Positions 8,734 to 17,734 of a stretch of DNA of 45,684 bases are shown piece after piece. The notes under the pieces are model-generated. The model ran no database searches. It saw only the letters and a program-made list of their open reading frames with translations, and was not told where the DNA came from. Within the stretch, counting starts at the first letter, position 1. Each line of letters begins with the position of its first letter. Source of the stretch: an uncultured Clostridium sp. (GTDB lineage Bacteria; Bacillota; Clostridia; TANB77; CAG-508); NCBI GenBank assembly GCA_900554175.1, contig USGK01000011.1:1-45684 (forward strand), written 5' to 3'. Position numbers and translations under genes: made by a program.

Positions 8734-9617
8734 ATGAAAAAAATTATATTTAAAGGTTGTGGAACTGCTTTAGTAACACCTTTTACTCCAGATGGAATAA
8801 ACTATTCAACTTTAAGAAATTTAGTAGAATTTCAAATCCTTAATGGTGCAGATGCTCTAATTGTGTGTGGCACAACAGGTGAAAGTGCAACTATGTCTCT
8901 TCAAGAAAAAAAAGAAGTCATAGAATTTGTTACAAATATTTCAAAAAATAGAATTCCAATTATTGCCGGAACTCGGTTCAAACAATACATTGCAAACTAT
9001 TGAACTTTCAAAATTTGCAGAAAAATGTGGTGTAGACGGACTTCTTATTGTAACACCTTATTATAATAAAACTACACAAAAAGGCATTATTTCTCACTAT
9101 ACAGAAATTGCAAAAAATACCTCATTACCTATAATTTTATATAATGTACCAAGTAGAACTGGTTTAAACATCGAGCCATCAACATGTTTAGAATTATCTA
9201 AAATAGAAAATATAGTTGCTATAAAAGAAGCAAGTGGAAATATTTCTCAGATTGCTGAAATAAAATTTTTATGCAAAGATGATTTACAAATATATTCCGG
9301 AAATGATGATCAAATTTTACCTATTCTTTCTATTGGTGGAATTGGTGTAATTTCAGTTCTTTCAAATATTCTACCTAAATACACACATGAAATAACTAGC
9401 AATTTCTTTGATAATAATATTAGTAAATCAAGAATAATGCAACTAGAAGCTATACCTCTTATAAAATCTCTTTTTTCAGAAGTCAATCCAATTCCAGTAA
9501 AAAGTGCTTTAAACTCTATTGGGTTTGATTGCCGGTATTCCAAGACTACCTTTAGTTGAATTCAGTCAAGACAAAAAAGATAAATTAATATATGAAATGA
9601 AAAAATTTGACTTATAA
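8734..9617 (+). CDS. dapA: 4-hydroxy-tetrahydrodipicolinate synthase (DapA), needs two +1 shifts at CGG
   Basis: DapA condenses pyruvate with aspartate semialdehyde, the first committed step toward lysine and diaminopimelate. The 884-bp span is 3n+2. Two +1 shifts give 293 aa, the normal size. The ATG at 8734 has AGGAGTGATATTA upstream. Motifs are VCGTTGESAT, YYNKTTQKG, YNVPSRTG (catalytic Tyr) and AIKEASGN (Schiff-base Lys). Shift 1 at the CGG at 8974-8976 restores AGTGSNNT. Shift 2 at the CGG at 9533-9535 restores F-D-C-G-I-P-R-L-P-L-V and the proper C-terminus. Without the shifts the protein ends after 89 residues. TTGTAG and TATAAT at 8641-8667 form a possible promoter with a 15-base spacer. 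No other lysine genes are adjacent. Confidence 0.9.
8974..8976 (+). other. CGG +1 recoding site 1 of dapA
   Basis: The zero-frame context is GGA-ACT-CGG-TTC-AAA, codon 81. Skipping C gives GGA-ACT-GGT-TCA-AAC-AAT (G-T-G-S-N-N), the DapA consensus after the IPIIAG strand. The zero frame reaches a stop after ten codons. Confidence 0.75.
9533..9535 (+). other. CGG +1 recoding site 2 of dapA
   Basis: The context, in the frame already shifted once, is GAT-TGC-CGG-TAT-TCC. Skipping C gives TGC-GGT-ATT-CCA-AGA-CTA-CCT (C-G-I-P-R-L-P), the conserved C-terminal DapA segment. The tetranucleotide here is CCGG. Confidence 0.7.
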
Positions 9618-9641
9618 CTTTTATTAAATGAAAAAAATAAA

Positions 9642-9685
9642 GAAACTATTGAATAAAAATAATTGAATTCAATAGTTCCTTTTTT
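9642..9685 (+). terminator. Terminator of dapA
   Basis: GAAACTATTGAAT pairs with ATTCAATAGTTCC around an A/T loop, followed by TTTTTTG. It lies 25 bases after the recoded stop codon, as expected if dapA is read through to its full length. Confidence 0.75.
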
Positions 9686-9700
9686 GTAAATAAAATATGT

Positions 9701-10843
9701 TTATCTATAATCCATATTATTAACTTCCGGATAAGAAAAGTTCTTGCCATTTTCTGTAAATTGATTTATCTCTGTATGATCTTTTTTAAATGTTTCCTTT
9801 CCTTTTAAGAAATATCTATATTTATTTCTTGCTGTTAAAGTTCCCCCACCTATAATTACTGGATCATCCCATGTAGTATCTAAATAATACCATTTATCAT
9901 TAATCTTTACTGCATTCCATGCATGCGACTCTACTTTTCCTTCGGAATTTGTAGCATTTCCTTGTACTAATTCACATTCAATTCCTCCAGCATTTGCTAA
10001 ATATTTAAAAGCCTTGGCATATCCCTCACATACACACGTATTTTTTACTAAAGCCCCATATATTCCGTATGATCCAATTGATTTATATGACGTATCATAT
10101 TCAATATTATCAACTAAATAATCATGAACTCTTAAAATATCTTTATATGTATTTCCTGTAAGCGATGCTATAACATTATCTTTTACCATTTCAATTCTTG
10201 AAATTGCTTCAGTTACTTGTGCTTCAGATGTAAATCCATCTAAATAATAAGTTTTATTTTGTTCGGGTGATATATATACATTATATGTTGTTTTAGTTAA
10301 TTTTTTTGTCATTTCAATATTTAAAAATAATTTATTGGCATTTAAATAAAACATATCCACATTATCATGCGTAAAAGCTTCTATTGCTGCTTGATAATAC
10401 TCTCCAAGAATTTCACTTCCATTTTCTTTTGATAAAATATCTGCAAATTTATTTCCATAATTTATTACATATGTCCCTGATTTCATATTTTCTTTACTTT
10501 CTTGAATACCATTATATATAATCTTTTCTACACTATTTAATTGATTATAATAATAATTGCTTTCTGAACTTTTTGCCGAATATGAATACTCTTTATTTTG
10601 ATTGCTTTCATTTAACGAAAAAAATGCTTTTAGTTTTTCAGTTACATTTTCATCTTTTATTGATATTTTATTTTCTACAGTGTTTGAACTATCTTCTATA
10701 GTATCTTCTCCAACAAATTTATAGATTTGATCAGCTGAATTCTCTCCCATATCGCTAAATAAAACAAATCCCACTAAAATAATAAATGATAACAAAATAA
10801 TCATTATTATTGTTAATAAAAATGTTGTTAATTTATTTTTCAT
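9701..10843 (-). CDS. Membrane-anchored transglutaminase-like protein
   Basis: 380 aa. There is one N-terminal membrane segment (about residues 8-30) and then a long extracytoplasmic region. The C-terminal third is a transglutaminase-like domain with all three catalytic elements: Cys in TCVCEGYAKAF, His in VESHAWNAV and Asp in YLDTTWDDP. Such domains in Firmicutes surface proteins are mostly peptidase-like or cell-wall associated. The exact reaction is unknown. The middle (about residues 60-240) has no recognisable domain. It is transcribed alone, convergent with dapA. Confidence 0.75.
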   Translation of the reverse strand: MKNKLTTFLLTIIMIILLSFIILVGFVLFSDMGENSADQIYKFVGEDTIEDSSNTVENKISIKDENVTEKLKAFFSLNESNQNKEYSYSAKSSESNYYYNQLNSVEKIIYNGIQESKENMKSGTYVINYGNKFADILSKENGSEILGEYYQAAIEAFTHDNVDMFYLNANKLFLNIEMTKKLTKTTYNVYISPEQNKTYYLDGFTSEAQVTEAISRIEMVKDNVIASLTGNTYKDILRVHDYLVDNIEYDTSYKSIGSYGIYGALVKNTCVCEGYAKAFKYLANAGGIECELVQGNATNSEGKVESHAWNAVKINDKWYYLDTTWDDPVIIGGGTLTARNKYRYFLKGKETFKKDHTEINQFTENGKNFSYPEVNNMDYR

Positions 10844-10946
10844 CTGATTTTCCCTTTCTTAACTTTATATTATTTTCTTTTATATATTTATTTTATCAAA
10901 TCATAAAAAAAATAGCAATATAATTGCTATTTTTATTTAAAAATTA

Positions 10947-11023
10947 TGGTGCTCCCTCAAGGATTCGAACCTTGGACCCACCGGTTATGAGCCGGTTGCT
11001 CTGACCAACTGAGCTAAGGGAGC
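10947..11023 (-). tRNA. tRNA with CAU anticodon (elongator Met, or Ile2)
   Basis: A 77-base cloverleaf on the minus strand. The acceptor stem is GCTCCCT/AGGGAGC, the D-arm contains AGCTCAGTTGGTCAGAGC, the anticodon stem is ACCGG/CCGGT with loop CTCATAA, and the T-arm is GGTTCGAATCC. The 3' CCA is encoded. The sequence alone does not say whether the C of the anticodon is converted to lysidine (Ile2). The layout fits elongator Met. Confidence 0.9.
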
Positions 11024-11164
11024 ATTCGATTGAACATATTGAATTATATAGTATGTTTTTATTTTTGTCAATAGTTTTTATAAATTTTTTTTTATTTTTT
11101 TATATATTTTTTTAAAATAATCTAAAGAATTTAACATTTAAATAATATTCTATATAATTATTAT

Positions 11165-12000
11165 TTAAAAATTACTAAATATTACATCTAGTTCTTGTTT
11201 TTGAGGTTCACTTCCTTCTCCAAAAACATCTGTTAAATTAATAATATATATATCATCAAAGTCAATGGAGTATTCTTGTTTTTGACCATTTCCAGGACCA
11301 CCACCTAGACTAAAAACAAGACCCAAATTAGAAGTATTACTTTCTATTTTTCTAACTGTACTAACATATGACCATCCTAAATTGTAACTTTTAATAAAAT
11401 TACTTTTATTAAGTAATATTTGATCATATCCTCTTCCAAATCTAGATAATGTAATAATATCATTATTTAAAACAAATCCATCCTCGCTTGGAATACTCTC
11501 ATTTCTATATTTTATAAAAGCATAGCATTTATCTCCATATTTATTAGCTATTTTTGAATTTCCTACTCTAACCCATTGAGTGTTTCCATTCCATCATAGC
11601 AAACAGGCAATTTATCTTTTATCATTTCAATCTTTTCTTTATTATTTATATATAATTTTGCATTCGGAAAATCAGCTATAAAATCTAAATACAAATTACC
11701 GTTTTTTTACATAAAATATATCATTATATTTGTCAATAAGATAACTATCAATATTTGCGTTAATTTTACTTAGCTTACCTGTTATTCTCTCAGTTTCTCC
11801 TTCATTTAGAACTTTTAGCTTTATTTTCTCTTCTATTTCTCCAACTTCTGATAAAACAATGGCTTTTTTAGTTCTCTTTAATATTCCATTATCTCCTGTT
11901 AAAGTTACAATTATTATTCCAGCCAAAAGTAATACTGAATAATTGTTACAGATAAAACAATTAAGGTAATTCCTTTTTTATTTTTCCAAAATCCATTCAC
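11165..12000 (-). pseudogene. Decayed type IV pilin-like protein gene
   Basis: A GTG at 12000 behind GGGAG starts V-N-G-F-W-K-N-K-K-G-I-T-L-I-V-L, a class III-type prepilin leader cut before G-I-T-L-I. The hydrophobic helix is broken near 11940, where two extra bases seem to be present. The frame then reads V-L-L-L-A-G-I-I-I-V-T-L-T-G-D-N-G to 11701. There an in-frame CGG followed directly by TAA needs a +1 shift (G-N-L-Y-L-D-F). Near 11590 a tandem ATGGA-ATGGA duplication breaks the frame again. After that the frame is open to a stop at 11165 and includes WVRVGN and SLGGGPGNGQ. Two lesions unrelated to CGG make this a pseudogene. Its N-terminus resembles that of the intact gene at 24195-26162. 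Confidence 0.65.
11699..11701 (-). other. CGG +1 recoding site in the decayed pilin-like gene
   Basis: The zero-frame context is AAA-AAA-CGG-TAA. Skipping C gives AAA-AAA-GGT-AAT-TTG-TAT and reopens about 38 codons of plausible protein. The gene is damaged elsewhere, so this site is weaker evidence than the others. Confidence 0.45.
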
Positions 12001-12189
12001 AATAGTATCTCCCATCTTTTATTTCTTCTATTAACTAATTTCTCATATATATTTTCATTTAAAGATATTTATAATAAATATTTCCATCTAAAAATTAAAA
12101 AAGAAAATACCATATTGATACATTTGTCTTAATTACAAAACAATAAAATATCATAAGGTACTTTCTATGGTAATATAGTCTTTACTTAT

Positions 12190-13089
12190 CTAGTTAATAT
12201 TTTCTCCTCTTCCTTCTGGAAGTGCATTACTTGGTAATTCAATTCTTATTCTTATTCTAAATACATATGTTGCAGCTCTAACAATTTTACTTTCTTTAAA
12301 TTTTTGCCATAAAGATTTTTTTGCAACAAATGTAGTAGCATCTTCATAATCTTTTCTTTCTTGTTCTTCGATTGTTTGAACATTTTCTTCTTCTACAACA
12401 TTTTGTAATGTTTCAGATTTATCAACATTAGAATTTTCTTCAGATTGAATTTGAACAGCTCTTTCTTCAGGAACAGGTATTAATTTCAATGCATCTGCAA
12501 TTTCAATTCCTATAAAACTTAAAGCTTTTGAACTATCTTCTAATCTTTCCATGTCAATTTCTATATGTAAATTAGACTCTAAATTATTTACTCTTGCTTT
12601 TAACAATTTCATTGAATCAACATATTTTTCAGATGTTTTACTCTTACTTTTCCCAATAGTGTTTAATATTTCTATAATATCTTCAGAGAATTTTCCATCA
12701 GCCTTTTCTACTTGAGATTTCCAATCTTTTTCCTTATTATCTACTACATCTATTAAATCTTTTAACTCACCTGCTAGTGCTATATTTTCTTCTCTTTGTC
12801 TTATTAATTCTTCAATTTTTTTTGTATTTTCTTCGAATTGGCTTGTTGCAAACTCAACTAATTCATATGCGGCATTATATACACTTATAGGGAAATTTTT
12901 CTTTTTCGGATATTCTATCAAATATGTCTTTATTGATTCAATTAAATCTTTAAAATAAGCATCTTCTTCTAATTGAACAATTTTTTTCTTGCTATTAGGA
13001 TTTATTAGCTTTTCAATTTTGTTGATATTTGATAATATTTTTTCCTCTGTGATTACCATTCTCACATTTACTATGCCAGACTTAGACAT
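12190..13089 (-). CDS. Helical protein of unknown function
   Basis: 299 aa, strongly charged, with long predicted helices and likely coiled coil through about residues 95-190 (for example the E-E-N-T-K-K-I-E-E-L-I-R-Q-R-E-E-N run). There is no signal peptide and no membrane segment. An acidic linker (EEENVQTIEEQERKDYED) precedes a basic C-terminal segment ending in L-P-E-G-R-G-E-N-I-N. AAAGGAGGG before the ATG and a consensus promoter 40 bases upstream support the start. It is a single-gene unit downstream of the acyl-CoA synthetase region. I do not recognise the family. A structural or regulatory role is possible but not shown. Confidence 0.6.
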   Translation of the reverse strand: MSKSGIVNVRMVITEEKILSNINKIEKLINPNSKKKIVQLEEDAYFKDLIESIKTYLIEYPKKKNFPISVYNAAYELVEFATSQFEENTKKIEELIRQREENIALAGELKDLIDVVDNKEKDWKSQVEKADGKFSEDIIEILNTIGKSKSKTSEKYVDSMKLLKARVNNLESNLHIEIDMERLEDSSKALSFIGIEIADALKLIPVPEERAVQIQSEENSNVDKSETLQNVVEEENVQTIEEQERKDYEDATTFVAKKSLWQKFKESKIVRAATYVFRIRIRIELPSNALPEGRGENIN

Positions 13090-13129
13090 TGTAAACTTCC
13101 CTCCTTTGTTTATTACATTATTTATCTTG

Positions 13130-13158
13130 ATTATACAACAAATTACAAAAAACTACAA
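13130..13158 (-). promoter_or_regulatory. Promoter of the 12190-13089 gene
   Basis: On the minus strand TTGTAG (13158-13153) and TATAAT (13135-13130) are exactly 17 bases apart, about 40 bases before the start codon at 13089. Confidence 0.6.
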
Positions 13159-13212
13159 GATTTTTTTCAAGCTTTTTCTTTACATTTTTATTACAAATTT
13201 ATTACAATATTG

Positions 13213-14940
13213 TTACATTTTTTCTTTTTCTTTTAATATTTTCTCCATTTCAACTCTTCTTTTAATTTTTAAAGTTGTTGTTTTTACCATTTCTTCGTCT
13301 GTTATAATTAGATTCTTTATATATTTGTACTTTGGCATAGTTCTATTTATTTCTTTAATTTTTTGCCAAATCATACCGTGTATTTCCTCTTCCGTTGCAT
13401 TTGAGTAATGTTCTTTTATATAATCTTTGTCATATACAACCTTTACACTAATTGTTACATCTCCATCATCAGCTGGCATACCATATACCATTGATTCCTT
13501 AACAAATTCCAATTTATCTATTAAAGCTTCAAGCTCTTCAGGATAAACATTTTTTCCGTTTTGTAATACAATAACAAACTTTTTTCTACCTGCAATAAAA
13601 ATATATCCATCACTGTCAATTTTAGCTAAATCTCCTGTTCTAAACCATCTATCTTCTGTAAAGCTTTCTTTATTTGCTTCATCATTATTGAAGTATCCTA
13701 ACATTACACTATCGCCTTTTACTAAAAGCTCTCCAACTCCCTTTTCATCTATTTCATCTAATTTAATTTCAACACTTGGCATTTTTTTACCAATAGATCC
13801 TTCTTTTCTTTTTTTCATAAATTCTGCACTAATTACTGGCGAAGTTTCTGTTAATCCATACCCTTGTACAAGGTTAAATCCCATATCATTAAAACCTTTT
13901 TCAATTTTTGGATCTAGAGCTGCTCCACCTGCTACCATTAATCTTAACTCTCCACCTAATCCTTCATGTATTTCTTTAAACAATTTTTTTCGTACATCTA
14001 TTCCAACTTTATTCAATATTCCTGCAATTGCTGCTCCTTTTTTTACTGTCTCTAGCTTTCCTTTTTCTTTTACTGTTTTCATAAGTTTTTGGTATATTTT
14101 TTCAAACATAACAGGAACAGATATTAATGCAGTAATTTTATAATTTTTAAGTTCCTCAGAAAAATGTCTTACTCCTTTTGAAAATACAATAGCACATCCT
14201 GCAGATATTGGATATAAAAATCCTACTGTACATTCAAATGTATGGTGTAATGGTAAAAATGAAAGCATTCTATCATTTTCACAAATATCAAAACAATTTG
14301 CTATATCGATAATATTTGTACATAAATTTTTATGTGAAAGCATAACAATTTTAGACATATTTGTTGTTCCTGAAGTAAATAACATTATAGACATTTTATC
14401 TTTATCTATTTTGGCATCAATAAAGTCTCTATTACCTTTTTCAACTAATTCCTTTCCCTTTTGAGTTATTTCTTTCTGTGAAAATTTATTGAAATCTTGT
14501 TTTTCCGCATCCATTGAAATAAAATACTTTACTTTTGTATTACCTTTCTTCTGTATTGAAGCCATTATTTCACTATATTTTTCTGAATAAAATATAGCTT
14601 CTACTTCAGACCTTACAATAGAACTTTCTATTTCATTATTTGGAAGAGCTTTATCAAGTGGCACTACAATACCTGTACCACAAACTATTGCTAAATACGC
14701 CACTTCCCATTCATATCTATTTTCACTAATAACAGCTATTTTTTTATTCTTTAATCCCATTTCTATTAAAGCTGTACCTAGGTAATCTATATTTTTTCTT
14801 AATTCAGCATGTGTCATTATTCTAGAATTTTCAAGTGTTGTTCCTTCTAGATAATATGCTGGTCTTTCTCCATATTTTTCTCCTGATATTTTTAGCATCT
14901 CTTTTAAATCATTAAATTTTATTTCTTTTTTTTCTTCCAT
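13213..14940 (-). CDS. Long-chain acyl-CoA synthetase (AMP-binding family)
   Basis: 575 aa member of the ANL adenylating family. Motifs in order are the phosphate-binding loop MLFTSGTTNMSK, VQGYGLTETSPV (A5), WFRTGDLAKID (A7), GRKKFVIVLQNGKNVYPEELE (A8 hinge) and a C-terminal lysine region (TTLKIKRR). The family activates fatty acids with ATP and joins them to CoA. Chain length cannot be read from the sequence. It lies 15 bases downstream of the TetR gene on the same strand, so the regulator probably controls it. No in-frame CGG in 575 codons. Confidence 0.85.
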   Translation of the reverse strand: MEEKKEIKFNDLKEMLKISGEKYGERPAYYLEGTTLENSRIMTHAELRKNIDYLGTALIEMGLKNKKIAVISENRYEWEVAYLAIVCGTGIVVPLDKALPNNEIESSIVRSEVEAIFYSEKYSEIMASIQKKGNTKVKYFISMDAEKQDFNKFSQKEITQKGKELVEKGNRDFIDAKIDKDKMSIMLFTSGTTNMSKIVMLSHKNLCTNIIDIANCFDICENDRMLSFLPLHHTFECTVGFLYPISAGCAIVFSKGVRHFSEELKNYKITALISVPVMFEKIYQKLMKTVKEKGKLETVKKGAAIAGILNKVGIDVRKKLFKEIHEGLGGELRLMVAGGAALDPKIEKGFNDMGFNLVQGYGLTETSPVISAEFMKKRKEGSIGKKMPSVEIKLDEIDEKGVGELLVKGDSVMLGYFNNDEANKESFTEDRWFRTGDLAKIDSDGYIFIAGRKKFVIVLQNGKNVYPEELEALIDKLEFVKESMVYGMPADDGDVTISVKVVYDKDYIKEHYSNATEEEIHGMIWQKIKEINRTMPKYKYIKNLIITDEEMVKTTTLKIKRRVEMEKILKEKEKM

Positions 14941-14955
14941 TTTAAAATCCTTTCA

Positions 14956-15531
14956 TTATACTTTTAATCCGCTTATTAAAGTATTTTCATATTGATTGTA
15001 TAATTTCATAACAGAAAAATTTTCTCTATTATTCATTTTATAGAGTGCACTTGAAAAAATCAATCCGTAAATTTCTGAAGCAATAATTTTTGCATCACCT
15101 TTTTTTATTTGAGAATGTTCTATACCCTCATTAACTGTTTTTTCTATTTTACTTATATATTCATAAATATATTCTTGACATTTTTTATTTCTTTGCTTTG
15201 AACCCCAAAATTGATTTAATAAAATAGAAATTATCTCTTCATATTTATTTACGATTTTTATTTGTATCAAAACAATTGCTCTTATTTTATCCAAATAATT
15301 TTCATATTTTGACATTTTTATATCCACACTATTTTGTAAAAGTTTTATTCCTTCTGTTATTAAAAAATCAAAAATTTCTTCTTTACTAGAAAAATGATAA
15401 TAAAGTGTACCTTTGGCTACACCAACTGTCGAGGTTATTTCCTCAATACTTGTTGCATCATATCCTTTTTCTGCAAACAGTTTCATTGAAGTTTCAAATA
15501 TCTTTCTTTTTGTTTTATTCACAATTAACAT
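14956..15531 (-). CDS. TetR family transcriptional regulator
   Basis: About 191 aa. The N-terminal helix-turn-helix is typical: F-A-E-K-G-Y-D-A-T-S-I-E-E-I then GVAKGTLYYHFSSKEEIFDFL. The remaining 130 residues are an all-helical ligand-binding domain unlike any I can name. The start is uncertain: ATG at 15531 lies only four bases after AAAGGAAG, and a GTG nine bases further in has better spacing. It sits between cmk (upstream) and the acyl-CoA synthetase (downstream) with gaps of about 15 to 25 bases, so all three could be one operon. Its likely role is sensing acyl groups and regulating the synthetase, which is inference. Confidence 0.8.
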   Translation of the reverse strand: MLIVNKTKRKIFETSMKLFAEKGYDATSIEEITSTVGVAKGTLYYHFSSKEEIFDFLITEGIKLLQNSVDIKMSKYENYLDKIRAIVLIQIKIVNKYEEIISILLNQFWGSKQRNKKCQEYIYEYISKIEKTVNEGIEHSQIKKGDAKIIASEIYGLIFSSALYKMNNRENFSVMKLYNQYENTLISGLKV

Positions 15532-15557
15532 ACTTCCTTTCAAAACTCTGCTTTTTA

Positions 15558-16229
15558 TTATATTCTTCTTTTTTCTTCAATCAAATCTTTAATTTTTTTT
15601 GTTACTTCATCTATAGTTAAATCCGAAGAATCTACCACTATAGCATCTTCTGCTTTTATTAATGCTCCAAATTTTTTATTCTTATCTATTTCATCTCTTT
15701 TCCTAATGTTTTCTAAAACTTCTTCATAGTTTGATTCAATATTTTTTTCTAAATTTTCTTTATATCTTCTTTTTGCTCTTACTTCTACAGAAGCATCCAA
15801 ATAAATCTTCAAATCTGCATTTGGAAAAACGACAGTTCCAATATCCCTTCCCTCAACTATTACATCCTTTCCTTCTGTCATTTTTCTTTGAAGTAAAACT
15901 AATTTTTCTCTTACAGGTATAATTGATGAAATTTCAGAAACAATTTTTGTAACTTCCATTTTTCTTATTTCTTTGCTTACATCTTCTCCATTTAAGTAAA
16001 TTATGTCTTTTTCTTCAGTGTTTTCTATTTCAATGTTCATATCATCAATCAATTTTGTTATCTTTTCTTCTTCATTTACTGAATATCCATTTCTTAGTGC
16101 TTCTAAAGCAACACATCTATATGTTGCACCTGTATCTAAATTTATTAGTCCTAACTCTTTTTGTATTCTTTTCGTTATTGTTCCCTTTCCACTTCCAGCT
16201 GGTCCATCTACTGCTACTATAAAACTCAT
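15558..16229 (-). CDS. cmk: Cytidylate kinase
   Basis: 223 aa, standard length. It phosphorylates CMP and dCMP with ATP. The P-loop DGPAGSGKGT is at residues 8-17, NLDTGATYRCVALEAL is the nucleotide-site helix, VVEGRDIGTVVFPNADLKIYLDAS is in the middle, and the RAKRRYKE lid is near residue 150. The ATG follows AGAAAGGAATGATATAAAA. It is the first gene of a minus-strand run with the TetR and acyl-CoA synthetase genes. Confidence 0.95.
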   Translation of the reverse strand: MSFIVAVDGPAGSGKGTITKRIQKELGLINLDTGATYRCVALEALRNGYSVNEEEKITKLIDDMNIEIENTEEKDIIYLNGEDVSKEIRKMEVTKIVSEISSIIPVREKLVLLQRKMTEGKDVIVEGRDIGTVVFPNADLKIYLDASVEVRAKRRYKENLEKNIESNYEEVLENIRKRDEIDKNKKFGALIKAEDAIVVDSSDLTIDEVTKKIKDLIEEKRRI

Positions 16230-16565
16230 TTTTTATATCATTCCTTTCTAGCGTTCAACCTTTATACTTCATTTTGTAAGTTTTTTTTATATTATCATAA
16301 TAAATTTAATTCTTCAACTATAATTTCTATTTTTTTATATTTAAATATTAGAAAATAAAGCTCTATTTCAATCAATACTTGCTAAATAATGTTTTTACCT
16401 ACTTTTAGTAAATTTATAAAGTAAATCTGCTTTTTTAGAACGCATAGTTCAAATAGCATTATATTCTCTTACAACTTTTCACACAAAATTTACTAAAAAC
16501 TATTGAATTTATTTTGATTTTATTATAGGATATATTCAAGAATTTAAAAACGTGGGAGGAAAAAA
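16230..16565. other. Divergent intergenic region between cmk and the DUF4912 gene
   Basis: 336 bases, very AT-rich, with no ORF, tRNA or strong hairpin that I can see. It must hold the promoters of both divergent genes. AGGAGG-like GGGAGGA lies directly before the plus-strand start at 16566. Confidence 0.5.
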
Positions 16566-17597
16566 ATGGCTAGAAAAACAAAAGAAATCATAGATAATGA
16601 GATTAAAAAAATTGAAAAGGCTTTAGAAGAAAAAATTTCAAAAAAATCAACACCTAAAAAGAGTTCTGTAAATATTAATAAAAAAACTAACTCTAAGAAA
16701 ACTACTAAATCTTCTTCAAAAAGTACTACAAAAACTACTTCAAATAAAACAACTAAAAACGCCACATCTCAAAAATCTAAATCTTTAGATGCTACGAAAA
16801 AAACAACCCAAAAGAATTCAGCTAATACTAAAAATCCGAAAACGGCAAGTTCAAAAACATCTAAAATTAAAAACTTAAAAGATTCATCTAAAGAAGAAAT
16901 TGATATAACTAAACTAAAAAAATATACTCCAGAGTATTATGATTTGCCATTTAGGTATAATCAAACTGTAGTAAAAATTTTAGCACAAACACCAAATAGT
17001 TTATTTATTTATTGGGATATTTCTGATGAAGATCGAAAAAAGCTTCAAGATACATATGGAAAACATGTTTTTGAAATAACAAAACCTGTTTTAATAGTAC
17101 ACAACACAACAATGAATTATTATTTTGAAGTTGATATAAATGATTTTGCCAATAGTTGGTATTTACATATAAATGATAGTAAATGTGATTATACTGTAGA
17201 ATTAGGAAGAAGACCTATTCCAATTAATCCTAATTATATACATTTTGATGATGATGAAATTAAAAATAATATCACTTTTGATGATATAAAACCTGTAACA
17301 AACCCATATATATATGTTTCATCTTCAAACAAAATAGAATCACCTAATGATAAAATATTATTTAATGATGAAAAAAATACCCTTTATTTTAGAAATATAA
17401 AAACAGATACAATAATAGCAAAAGATATTGACTCTCTATCTTTTATACAAAATATCGGTGGAATTCATAAACTTCGTGAATTATATAGAAAATTTTATAA
17501 AGATGAAGATTTTTCAGAAGAAAATGGCAAAATTACATTTACTAATCCAGGTTCAGGCAATCCATCTTCAAATTCATTTTCTTCAAAATTTAAATAA
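16566..17597 (+). CDS. DUF4912 domain protein with a lysine/serine/threonine-rich N-terminal tail
   Basis: 343 aa. Residues 1 to about 115 are low complexity (runs such as K-K-S-T-P-K-K-S-S and S-S-K-S-T-T-K-T-T), basic and probably disordered. The DUF4912 domain follows: YTPEYYDLPFRYNQTVVKILAQTP, then SLFIYWDIS and CDYTVELGRR. The domain is usually found beside glycoside hydrolase family 57 genes, as it is here (137 bases downstream), so it probably helps in alpha-glucan metabolism, perhaps by binding carbohydrate. GTGGGAGGAAAAAA before the ATG is a strong ribosome binding site. The C-terminus is serine-rich (S-G-N-P-S-S-N-S-F-S-S). No biochemical function is established. Confidence 0.8.
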   Translation: MARKTKEIIDNEIKKIEKALEEKISKKSTPKKSSVNINKKTNSKKTTKSSSKSTTKTTSNKTTKNATSQKSKSLDATKKTTQKNSANTKNPKTASSKTSKIKNLKDSSKEEIDITKLKKYTPEYYDLPFRYNQTVVKILAQTPNSLFIYWDISDEDRKKLQDTYGKHVFEITKPVLIVHNTTMNYYFEVDINDFANSWYLHINDSKCDYTVELGRRPIPINPNYIHFDDDEIKNNITFDDIKPVTNPYIYVSSSNKIESPNDKILFNDEKNTLYFRNIKTDTIIAKDIDSLSFIQNIGGIHKLRELYRKFYKDEDFSEENGKITFTNPGSGNPSSNSFSSKFK

Positions 17598-17644
17598 AAT
17601 TCAATTATTTAAATATATGAAATTTATAATAATTATTAAAATTA

Positions 17645-17682
17645 TTTGAGGTTTGACAATCTTAATTCAAACCTCAAATTTT
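17645..17682 (+). terminator. Hairpin between the DUF4912 and GH57 genes
   Basis: TTTGAGGTTTG pairs perfectly with CAAACCTCAAA around a 12-base loop, followed by TTTTAT. The T-tract is weak, so it could reduce rather than stop transcription into the GH57 gene. Confidence 0.6.
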
Positions 17683-17734
17683 ATAAATAGACATATATAT
17701 AAATACAATTTTTTCTTTAGAAAGGAATCAAAAA

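Noticed and set aside
12190..13089. C-terminal L-P-E-G-R-G-E-N as a frameshifted or repeat-derived tail
   Set aside because: The frame is continuous and the codon use is like the rest of the gene; no repeat copy occurs elsewhere in the window.
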